Assembly: GCA_021771675.1 (NCBI GenBank) | Contig: JAETOP010000126.1 | Coordinates: 1-9,894 of the forward strand | Direction of reading: 5' to 3' | Length of the DNA: 9,894 nucleotides | DNA from: Oscillospiraceae bacterium | Lineage (GTDB): Bacteria > Bacillota_A > Clostridia > Oscillospirales > Oscillospiraceae | Shown here: positions 1 through 5,297 of the stretch, in pieces | Position numbering within the stretch: the first letter of the stretch is position 1 | Layout: every line of letters starts with the position of its first letter | Notes under the pieces: generated by a model | Database searches by the model: none | Told to the model about the DNA's origin: nothing | Seen by the model: only the letters and a program-made list of their open reading frames with translations | Made by a program: the position numbers and the translations under genes

Positions 1-120
1 GCAAGACAAGGCAGAGGAACGTAGCCATACTGTATGTATGGCAAGTGACGATAACGCCGTATTGCGTCAATAGACCAAGCTGATATTAAAGATTTTAATC
101 AAGAATTAGTATTATAAGGG
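1..120. other. Hairpin-rich, gene-free intergenic segment; possible dispersed repeat or structured RNA
   Basis: No convincing ORF is present. The segment is more AT-rich than the rest of the window and carries three consecutive inverted repeats: a perfect 7-bp stem at 24-30/36-42 (GCCATAC/GTATGGC), a stem at 46-50/65-69 (TGACG/CGTCA) that can extend inward through ATA/TAT, and a perfect 6-bp stem at 85-90/94-99 (ATTAAA/TTTAAT). Regularly spaced hairpins and the composition change suggest a mobile repeat or a structured transcript rather than ordinary spacer. The element may continue beyond the left edge, so its limits and strand cannot be fixed. Identity as a repeat is inference. Confidence 0.35.
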
Positions 121-124
121 CTAG

Positions 125-165
125 AAAAATCGGCCAGTTCCAACGGGAGCTGACCGATGTGTTTT
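125..165. terminator. Putative bidirectional rho-independent terminator
   Basis: An inverted repeat at 129-139/148-158 forms an 11-position stem (one C-A mismatch, one G-U pair) with an 8-nt loop. Read on the minus strand the stem is followed by five T residues (complement of 125-129), which suits termination of the leftward operon that ends at 238. Read on the plus strand it is followed by the T-rich stretch 159-173, so it could also stop transcription entering from the left. About 80 nt, occupied by the repeat at 180-240, separate it from the methyltransferase stop codon. Confidence 0.55.
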
Positions 166-178
166 ATTCTTTGTTTCG

Positions 179-240
179 CCGCAAAAACGACACCGGGCGG
201 AGTTCGGGGTGACGATTACAGACCATTCCCGTGCGAATTA
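179..240 (-). repeat. Left copy of a dispersed intergenic repeat
   Basis: The core at 192-239, read on the minus strand, matches the plus strand at 9815-9863 at about 43 of 49 aligned positions, with one single-base gap. Shared blocks include GAACT(C)...GCCCGGT, the GTAATCGT region and GCGCACGGG-type sequence. Similarity fades but probably continues to about 179. The copy begins at the TAA stop codon of the methyltransferase gene and shares two of the stop's three bases. It therefore sits in the 3' untranslated region of the leftward operon, in the same orientation relative to transcription as the right-hand copy has to the importer operon. Confidence 0.7.
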
Positions 241-1053
241 TCGGCGGGCATTGCCCGCCAGCTGCCAGAAGGCCACGGCGCTGGCGGCTGCCACATTCAG
301 GGAGTCTACCCCGTGGGACATGGGGATTTTCACGGTATAGTCACAGCGGGCAATGGTCTGGCGGGCCAGGCCGTCCCCCTCGGTGCCCAGAACGATGGCC
401 AGTTTCTCCTCCTGGGCCAGGGCGGGATGGTCGATGGAAACGCTGTCGTCGGTCAGGGCCATGGCGGCGGTTTTGAAGCCCAGAGCGTGGAGGGAGTCCA
501 GCCAGTCCTGGCCCAGATAGGCCCAGGGCACCTGGAACACCGTGCCCATGCTCACCCGGGCGCAGCGGCGGTAGAGGGGATCGGTGCAGGCGGGAGTGAG
601 CAGCACCGCCTCCATGCCCAGGGCGGCGGCGCTGCGGAAAATAGCCCCCAGGTTGGTGGGATTCATCACATCCTCCAGCACCGCCACCCGGTGGGCGCCC
701 TTCAGGATCTCCTCCGGCGCCTTCAGGGGCGGCCGGTACATGGCGCAGAGCATCCCCCGGGTAAGCTGGAAGCCGGTGAGCTGGGTCAGCACTGGCAGGG
801 GCGCAGTGAACACCGGCACATCCCCGCAGGCTTCGATGGCCAACCTGGCCTCGGCGTTGCAGTGGCTCCGCTCCACCAGCAGCGACACCGGACGGCACCC
901 GGCGGCCAGAGCCCGCTGAATCACCTTGGGGCTCTCGGCGATAAACATCCCCTTCTTCGGCTCAAAGCGGTTCAGCAGCTGGGCTTCGGTAAGCCGGGCA
1001 AACACGTCCAGCTCCGGGGCGTGAAAATCGGTAATCTCAATAAACTCATTCAT
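238..1053 (-). CDS. SpoU/TrmH-family RNA 2'-O-ribose methyltransferase
   Basis: This 271-aa protein should transfer a methyl group from S-adenosylmethionine to a ribose 2'-hydroxyl in tRNA or rRNA, in the cytoplasm. The C-terminal half carries the three SPOUT (trefoil-knot) motifs: motif 1 around E127-G146 (NPTNLGAIFRSA, with N134 and R140), motif 2 at I220-L229 (VLGTEGDGL), and motif 3 at I243-A257 (IPMSHGVDSLNVAAA, with N253). The N-terminal ~110 residues resemble the substrate-binding domain common in RlmB/TrmH-type enzymes, including the LxxxRGxxA-like stretch near 93-104. Length is typical. The ATG start overlaps the 3' end of the upstream gene by 8 bp, and a GGGAG-type ribosome binding site lies inside that gene, implying translational coupling. 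The exact RNA target cannot be assigned. The family call is firm. Its pairing with two surface-repeat proteins is probably operon convenience. Confidence 0.92.
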   Translation of the reverse strand: MNEFIEITDFHAPELDVFARLTEAQLLNRFEPKKGMFIAESPKVIQRALAAGCRPVSLLVERSHCNAEARLAIEACGDVPVFTAPLPVLTQLTGFQLTRGMLCAMYRPPLKAPEEILKGAHRVAVLEDVMNPTNLGAIFRSAAALGMEAVLLTPACTDPLYRRCARVSMGTVFQVPWAYLGQDWLDSLHALGFKTAAMALTDDSVSIDHPALAQEEKLAIVLGTEGDGLARQTIARCDYTVKIPMSHGVDSLNVAAASAVAFWQLAGNARR

Positions 1054-3208
1054 CCGAGGCTTCTCCCTGGTCGGATAGCCCGGTTTCCTCTGGCACCGTC
1101 TCAGACGGCGCCCTTTCCTCCGTTGGCGGTTCCGTGGCGGAAGTCTCCTCCGGCGCTTTCTGCGCCGGAGTCAGCTCGGCATCCGCCTCCCCGCCGGTAC
1201 GAATCTGGGCCCAGCCGGAAACATCGCACTGACCCATGCTGTTGCTGCCGGTGGATACCAGCGTGCCGTCCGCCCGGAGGCCCAGGGTGTGATCCTTTCC
1301 GCAGACAATCTCCACAATCTCCGTCCAGCCGGAAACATCGCAGGCCCCGTAGAGCAGGAACCCGGTGGCCACCACGGTGCCGTCCGCCTTCAGACCCACG
1401 GTGTGGTCGAAGCCGCCGTCGATGGTCACAATATCCCGCCACTCCGAGACATTGCACTTCCCGTTTCCGTTGGCCCCCACCGCCACCACCGTGCCGTTGC
1501 TCCGCAGACCGATGGTATGGTCATACCCGGCGGCGATGGAAGTAATATTGACCCATTCCGAGATGTCGCACTGGCCGCTGGCGTTGTCGCCCACCGCCAC
1601 CACCGTGCCGTCGGCCCGGAGGCCTACGGTGTGATAGCCTCCGGCGGCAATGGCGATGATGTCCTTCCAGCTGCCCACATCACACTGGCCGTCCTTGTTA
1701 TATCCCACGGCTACCACGGTACCATCCGACTTCAAACCCACCGTGTGGTTGGAACCGGCGGACACAGAAACCAGGTCCGTCCAGTCACCCACATCACACT
1801 GGCCGTACTTGTTATACCCCACCGCCACGGCGGTGCCGTCGGCTTTCAAGCCCACCAGATGGTTGTCTCCGGCAGCCAGGGCGAAAATATCCCGCCAGGT
1901 GCTGCTGCCTTCCGCCCCGTCCTTGCAGGAACCCGCAAGAATCACGGTGCCGTTTTCCCGCACCCCGGCGGACAGGGTGCTTCCGGCGGCAATGGCCTTT
2001 CGCTGATGGGCAGAGTCCCGGACGGCGTCACGGAACATGCGGCTGCTGCGTACATCCAGCACCTTCCGGGCCGCATCCTGATAATCTCCCAGGCCCAGGA
2101 ACAGCGCCTCGGCCCTGTCAAAATCTCCGGCCTCATAGAGCTGCTCCGCCCAGATGTAATTCGTCTCCAGCGCCCGCTGGGGGGCATCCTCAAAATCTCC
2201 CAGCTGAGTAAATCTCTCGGCGGCCCCGGCGTAATCTCCCGCCGCCAGCAGTTCCTCCGCCTGACTGTAGAGCAGCTGGGAACGGGTCTGCCGCACCAGC
2301 TCCAACCGGTCGGCGGAGTCCCGGTAGTCTCCCAGGGAGAGGTACGCCTCCTCCGCCCCGTCGTAGTCCCCTTCCTGGAACTGCTGACCCGCATAGTCGT
2401 ATTGGGCCTCCAGAGCCAGGTCGACGGAATCCTTATACCCATCCAGGGACTGGAACAGAGCAATGGCATCCTGGTAGGCCCCCGCCTTGCACAGCTCGAC
2501 GGCATTGGCATAGCCCATCTCCAGCTGCACATCCTTCACCCGCTGGGGGGCGTCGGCGTAATTTCCCAGGGCGGAGAAGCCCTCCTCGGCCTGGGCGTAG
2601 TGCCCGGCCTCCAGATTGGCCTCGGCCCGGGCGTAGCGCACCTGTTTCACCCGGTCCCGGGCATCGGAGTAGGTGGTCAGCGCCTCAAAGGCCGCCTCGG
2701 CCTCGTCAAATCTGCCCATGGCAAGCAGCGCCTCGGCGGCAGCATAGCGGGTGGCCTGCACCCGCTGGTCGGCATCGGAGAAGCCCTCCAGTGCGTGGAA
2801 GGCGGCAGCGGCCTCGTCATATTTTCCCTGGGCCAGCAGCTCCTCTGCCCGGGCGTAGCGCACATCAGAAATCCGCTGCTGGGCGTCGCCGTAATCCCCC
2901 AGGGCCTTGAAGGCGGAAACGGCCTCCTCGAACCGGCCCTGGTTCAGCAGCTCCTCTGCCAGGGCATATTTTGCCCCCAGAACCTGCTCCCGGGCATCGC
3001 CGTAATCTCCCAAGTCCTCAAACATGGACAGCGCATCCTCCGTCCGGCCCTGCTCCAGCAGCCGCTGTGCCTGGGCGTAGTGGTTGCCCGGCACAATCAC
3101 CCGGGCAATCATGGCCCACAGCAGCAGAGCCAATACGGCCAGCCCCAGCAGGAGGCTGACCAGCCGGGTCTTGTTTTCGTTTTTCAGTTTTTCCAAAATT
3201 TCATTCAT
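1046..3208 (-). CDS. Membrane-anchored TPR-like / RCC1-like repeat protein
   Basis: This 720-aa protein of unknown function has four parts. Residues 1-15 are short and basic, and a hydrophobic helix at about 16-39 anchors the protein, probably N-in/C-out. Residues 44-387 form nine TPR-like units of exactly 37 residues (pattern YAxAExLLxxGxYxxAxxxF then LGDYxDA), interrupted by short spacers near 229-232 and 307-313. Residues about 417-674 form seven RCC1-like units of exactly 38 residues (pattern ADGTVVAVG...GQCDVxxW...AAGxxHTVGL), enough for one seven-bladed beta-propeller. Residues 675-720 are an acidic, Pro/Thr/Glu-rich tail. TPR arrays and RCC1 propellers are binding scaffolds, so a protein- or polymer-binding role outside the membrane is a reasonable inference. 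No enzyme motif is visible. The gene starts 14 bp after the LRR gene, with AGAAGGG upstream of the ATG, and overlaps the methyltransferase gene. I recognise the domains but no named gene. Confidence 0.88.
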   Translation of the reverse strand: MNEILEKLKNENKTRLVSLLLGLAVLALLLWAMIARVIVPGNHYAQAQRLLEQGRTEDALSMFEDLGDYGDAREQVLGAKYALAEELLNQGRFEEAVSAFKALGDYGDAQQRISDVRYARAEELLAQGKYDEAAAAFHALEGFSDADQRVQATRYAAAEALLAMGRFDEAEAAFEALTTYSDARDRVKQVRYARAEANLEAGHYAQAEEGFSALGNYADAPQRVKDVQLEMGYANAVELCKAGAYQDAIALFQSLDGYKDSVDLALEAQYDYAGQQFQEGDYDGAEEAYLSLGDYRDSADRLELVRQTRSQLLYSQAEELLAAGDYAGAAERFTQLGDFEDAPQRALETNYIWAEQLYEAGDFDRAEALFLGLGDYQDAARKVLDVRSSRMFRDAVRDSAHQRKAIAAGSTLSAGVRENGTVILAGSCKDGAEGSSTWRDIFALAAGDNHLVGLKADGTAVAVGYNKYGQCDVGDWTDLVSVSAGSNHTVGLKSDGTVVAVGYNKDGQCDVGSWKDIIAIAAGGYHTVGLRADGTVVAVGDNASGQCDISEWVNITSIAAGYDHTIGLRSNGTVVAVGANGNGKCNVSEWRDIVTIDGGFDHTVGLKADGTVVATGFLLYGACDVSGWTEIVEIVCGKDHTLGLRADGTLVSTGSNSMGQCDVSGWAQIRTGGEADAELTPAQKAPEETSATEPPTEERAPSETVPEETGLSDQGEASDE
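1187..1960 (-). repeat. Seven tandem 114-bp units coding RCC1-like blades
   Basis: The xxxGTxVxxG motif recurs at protein residues 417, 455, 493, 531, 569, 607 and 645, always 38 codons apart, giving a 114-bp DNA period. The four central units (455-606) are most alike, with near-identical GTVVAVG, GQCDV and AAG..HTVGL blocks. The first and last two are more divergent, as expected if the array grew by internal duplication. Each unit except the first carries one Cys in the G(Q/K/A)C(D/N)(V/I) block. Confidence 0.85.
2048..3079 (-). repeat. Nine tandem 111-bp units coding TPR-like repeats
   Basis: Units start at residues 44, 81, 118, 155, 192, 233, 270, 314 and 351. All are 37 residues long, with small inserts before units 6 and 8. 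Conserved features are an initial Tyr, AExLL, Gly-x-(Y/F), a following Ala, an aromatic (Phe/Tyr), LGDY and a DA/DS pair. The long open frames on the opposite strand here are a by-product of this periodicity and GC bias. Confidence 0.85.
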
Positions 3209-3222
3209 AAATAAGCCCTTCT

Positions 3223-4818
3223 CTAGGTCAGGTAGAATACATCCATCAGATCCCGCATGGCGTAATAGTTGTCCAGCTGCCGCCAGCCGTTGTTGACATT
3301 GGGGGTTTCCAGATTAAATTTCATGGTGGTATTGGGCAGAGCCTCCCGCAGCCGCTGGGGCGCATCGGAGCAGGGCAGCCCGTAGCTCCCTTCAATGCCG
3401 CTCCACCAGAGATTTTTCAGCCAGGTCATCTGCAAAATGGGCCCGGGGTCGCCGTAGGTATTGCCCAGGTTCAGATCCTCCAGCGCAGTGCAGCCCAGCA
3501 GCGGGGAATAGTCGGTGATCTTGGTGGTGAATATCTCCAGGAATACCAGATTTTTAAGTCCCGCCAGCGGTGAAATGTCGGTGATGGCGGTCTCCACAAT
3601 GATGAGATATTTCAGATTGGGCATGTAGCGAACCCACTCGCAGGTCTTCACCTGGGTCATGTGGCCGATGTCGATGGCCTCCATATCCGTGCAGTAGCGC
3701 AGGGGGTACAAATCCTCCTCTACCACCACCATGTCCTGCTGATATTTGAAGGGGTAGAACCACTTGGCGTCGGTGCGGATGTCCACATCCTTGATTCGCA
3801 CGGACCAGACGAAGCGAATGTCCTCATATTTCCGGTTCAGAGCGTCCATGGTCTCGTTGTCCAGGCCGCAGCCGCACATAATGACCCGCTTCAGGCCCCA
3901 GAAGCAGGGCAGGAACTGCTCCACTGTCTGAGCGTCTTCCACCTGCCAGCCGGAAATATCCAGCTCCTGGGCATCCGTCCGGAAGGCCAAGTCTCCAAAA
4001 TGAATTTCCCAGAGGAAATGAACCTGGGGATACGCCTGGGCGAGCCGGAGCACCTGGCTGTCTTCCAGAGGGCAGCCCAGCAGATTCACCTGGGTCAGAT
4101 TGGGCATACGGGATACCAGCCGGGCGATCTCCTCCCCGGCCAGCTTCTGACCATGGAGATCCAGGGTTTCGGCGGCGCTGTCCACTGTGGCGTCCCCCAC
4201 CGGGATGGGCCAGCGGAAGAAAACGTCGGGGAAGGCGGCGGCAAGATCGTCCATCTCCGCCTCTGTGGGAGCGGAGATCGTGAACTCCACCCGGGTGAGC
4301 CGGGGCAGGTAGGAAAGAAGTTCTGCCTGGGCGGCATCGGCGCCGGACAGAGTGACGGTCTGGGCATCGTTGGGATACTCTCTGCCACCCAAAAGGACGC
4401 TGTAGCGCACCTGGCACTGGGGGTGCCGGGCCTGGAAATCCATCAGGCGGTCATAGTCCCGGCAGCCTGTGGCATCCAGGAAGGTCAAATTCTCCATCAG
4501 TTCCAGCGCCTCCCAGTCCGAAGGGGAGGGGTTGAGCAGCGTGACTTGGGAGGCATCGGAGGCCACAGAGCCGCTTTGCAGCGGGACGTCCCAGAGGATT
4601 TCCCGGCCGGGGAAGGCCTGGGTCAGCTTCTCAAAATCGGAAAGGGAAATTGTCTCTCCCCGCAGATCCAGCCGGGAGTTTCCCTTCTCCCGGATGCCCC
4701 CGGCCACCCAGGTATACCGGGTGAACAGCGCCACGCACAGCCCGGCGGTAACAGATGCCAGCAGCACAATCAGCACCGCCAGCACCACCAAAACAGGCTG
4801 CTTTTTTTTCTTTGTCAA
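3223..4818 (-). CDS. Membrane-anchored leucine-rich-repeat protein, TTG start
   Basis: This 531-aa protein of unknown function starts with a basic N-terminus (KKKK at 3-6) and a hydrophobic helix at about 8-32, with no lipobox, predicting an uncleaved anchor and an extracellular C-terminus. Residues ~45-345 hold about five irregular units of 63-68 residues. Each ends in a motif like (F/Y/H)PxVxFxWxVxxGD, at about 69, 132, 196, 263 and 331, preceded by Leu-rich segments (LDLxGxxL, LTxVxLxGC). Residues ~370-475 contain internalin-like LRRs (LKYLIIVETAITDISPLAGL, then a second copy ending DYSPLLG). The C-terminal ~50 residues have no recognised motif. The start is TTG at 4818-4816: AAGGAGG (complement of 4827-4833) lies 8 nt upstream and no in-frame ATG fits better. 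LRRs bind proteins or glycans, so a surface-binding role alongside the downstream TPR/RCC1 protein is inference. First gene of the leftward operon. Confidence 0.86.
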   Translation of the reverse strand: MTKKKKQPVLVVLAVLIVLLASVTAGLCVALFTRYTWVAGGIREKGNSRLDLRGETISLSDFEKLTQAFPGREILWDVPLQSGSVASDASQVTLLNPSPSDWEALELMENLTFLDATGCRDYDRLMDFQARHPQCQVRYSVLLGGREYPNDAQTVTLSGADAAQAELLSYLPRLTRVEFTISAPTEAEMDDLAAAFPDVFFRWPIPVGDATVDSAAETLDLHGQKLAGEEIARLVSRMPNLTQVNLLGCPLEDSQVLRLAQAYPQVHFLWEIHFGDLAFRTDAQELDISGWQVEDAQTVEQFLPCFWGLKRVIMCGCGLDNETMDALNRKYEDIRFVWSVRIKDVDIRTDAKWFYPFKYQQDMVVVEEDLYPLRYCTDMEAIDIGHMTQVKTCEWVRYMPNLKYLIIVETAITDISPLAGLKNLVFLEIFTTKITDYSPLLGCTALEDLNLGNTYGDPGPILQMTWLKNLWWSGIEGSYGLPCSDAPQRLREALPNTTMKFNLETPNVNNGWRQLDNYYAMRDLMDVFYLT

Positions 4819-4826
4819 AGAGCGTT

Positions 4827-4833
4827 CCTCCTT
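4827..4833 (-). promoter_or_regulatory. Strong ribosome binding site fixing the TTG start of the LRR gene
   Basis: The minus strand reads AAGGAGG, full complementarity to the anti-Shine-Dalgarno core, followed by 8 nt and then TTG ACA AAG. Spacing is optimal, which makes TTG the likely initiation codon. Confidence 0.85.
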
Positions 4834-4949
4834 CCGGTGCGCCAGCAGTCATTCGCTGTGTTTTTGCATTTGCTTGATGTGGTAATGGAGTAAATTGGCG
4901 GCGAGTCGCCGCAGACAATTTCGTCGCACAGGGCTGGGAGGGAATCTTT

Positions 4950-5001
4950 TTTTCCCTAACCCGACCGGTAATTTTGCGGCAGCACGTTGAATGGAACCAG
5001 G
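4950..5001 (+). repeat. Probable diverged third copy of the flanking repeat
   Basis: This stretch shares ordered blocks with the right-hand copy at 9841-9894: CCGGTAA, GGCAG, GTTGA and TGG, in the same order with similar spacing. It also shares TTTTGCGGC with the minus-strand reading of the left copy (about 179-187). It is much less similar than the left and right copies are to each other and lacks their GTAATCG segment, so it may be an internally deleted or chance relative. Confidence 0.4.
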
Positions 5002-5079
5002 GGATGGTCTGAGGAAGGCTCCCGAAGTGTAAGGGAAGCCTTTGGCGCCGTAAGCGCCAGTGGAACCAACAAGGCTCCC
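4992..5079 (-). repeat. Direct repeats with a shared inverted partner in the LRR operon leader
   Basis: TGGAACC followed by AAGGCTCCC occurs twice on the plus strand: 4992-4998 with 5015-5023, and 5061-5067 with 5071-5079. Between them, 5033-5042 reads GGGAAGCCTT, which can pair with either AAGGCTCCC (one-base bulge in each case). Pairing with 5015-5023 leaves a 9-nt loop. Pairing with 5071-5079 encloses a separate hairpin at 5044-5048/5054-5058 (GGCGC/GCGCC). The two long stems are mutually exclusive. No U-tract follows them on the minus strand, so this is not a standard intrinsic terminator. Confidence 0.6.
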
Positions 5080-5097
5080 TAAAGCCGCAAGCTGGCC

Positions 5098-5117
5098 GGC
5101 GGGGTCATGACCCCGCC
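5098..5117. repeat. Perfect 20-bp GC-rich palindrome
   Basis: GGCGGGGTCATGACCCCGCC is its own reverse complement over all 20 positions. It lies about 20-40 nt downstream of the predicted leftward transcription start. With no loop it suits a dimeric protein site or a palindromic mobile-repeat end better than an RNA hairpin. Confidence 0.75.
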
Positions 5118-5145
5118 CTACGGGCACATTCCACCATATACGTTT

Positions 5146-5173
5146 ATTTTACCATATTTGACCCGGTTGTCAA
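5146..5173 (-). promoter_or_regulatory. Leftward sigma-A-type promoter for the LRR-TPR/RCC1-methyltransferase operon
   Basis: The minus strand shows a consensus -35 TTGACA (complement of 5168-5173), a 16-bp spacer and -10 TAAAAT (complement of 5146-5151). Transcription would start near 5139, giving a leader of about 320 nt before the TTG start at 4818. The -35 overlaps an inverted repeat TTGAC-6-GTCAA at 5158-5173, a possible operator, although half of it is simply the -35 box. Confidence 0.65.
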
Positions 5174-5237
5174 TCGGGCAAAGAGGCAGGGATGATTCCA
5201 GTTTTGGCAAAAAAGGGGCGGCGGAGAAAATTTTCCC

Positions 5238-5266
5238 TTGCGTACTATCCCATTGGAGGGTATAAT
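5238..5266 (+). promoter_or_regulatory. Rightward sigma-A-type promoter for the ABC importer operon
   Basis: TTGCGT (5238-5243), a 17-bp spacer and a perfect TATAAT (5261-5266). Predicted transcription start is near 5273, about 25 nt before the ATG at 5298. The promoter position argues against starting the ATPase at 5238. No nearby catabolite-type operator was recognised with confidence. Confidence 0.75.
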
Positions 5267-5297
5267 GATTCTCAAATATCAGAAGGGAAGACAGAAC

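Larger units (their letters stand above)
4819..5297. other. Divergent intergenic region with two promoters and a repeat-rich leader
   Basis: The 479 bp between the two operons hold no convincing gene. Short frames on the minus strand near 4849-5127 have no ribosome binding site or recognisable domain. From left to right the region contains: the LRR ribosome binding site; a perfect hairpin at 4898-4903/4907-4912 (GCGGCG/CGCCGC); an inverted repeat at 4939-4944/4952-4957 (AGGGAA/TTCCCT); a partial relative of the flanking repeats (about 4950-5001); a direct and inverted repeat cluster (4992-5079); a 20-bp palindrome (5098-5117); the leftward promoter; and the rightward promoter. If the leftward promoter is right, positions about 5139 to 4819 are a transcribed leader of about 320 nt. 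Confidence 0.75.

Noticed and set aside
157..1545. Plus-strand open frame of 462 codons across the methyltransferase gene
   Set aside because: The opposite strand has unmistakable SPOUT motifs. This frame gives low-complexity Pro/Arg/Gly-rich sequence and crosses two real genes.
1187..3079. CRISPR-like regular repeats
   Set aside because: The 111- and 114-bp periods are in-frame protein repeats with no unique spacers between identical short repeats.
1289..3214. Long plus-strand open frame (641 codons) opposite the TPR/RCC1 gene
   Set aside because: It is antisense to a gene with clear repeat domains. Its openness follows from GC-biased third positions repeated every 111 or 114 bp. Its translation shows no domain and it lacks a good ribosome binding site.
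3661..4893. Plus-strand open frame of 410 codons opposite the LRR gene
   Set aside because: Shadow of the LRR gene in GC-rich DNA, with no recognisable domain.
4849..5127. Minus-strand open frame of 92 codons in the central intergenic region
   Set aside because: It consists of palindromes and repeat sequence, lacks a ribosome binding site and domain, and overlaps the predicted leader.
5238..5297. N-terminal extension of the ATPase from an upstream start
   Set aside because: The extension contains the promoter -35 and -10 hexamers, and family proteins begin at MKVQLQ.
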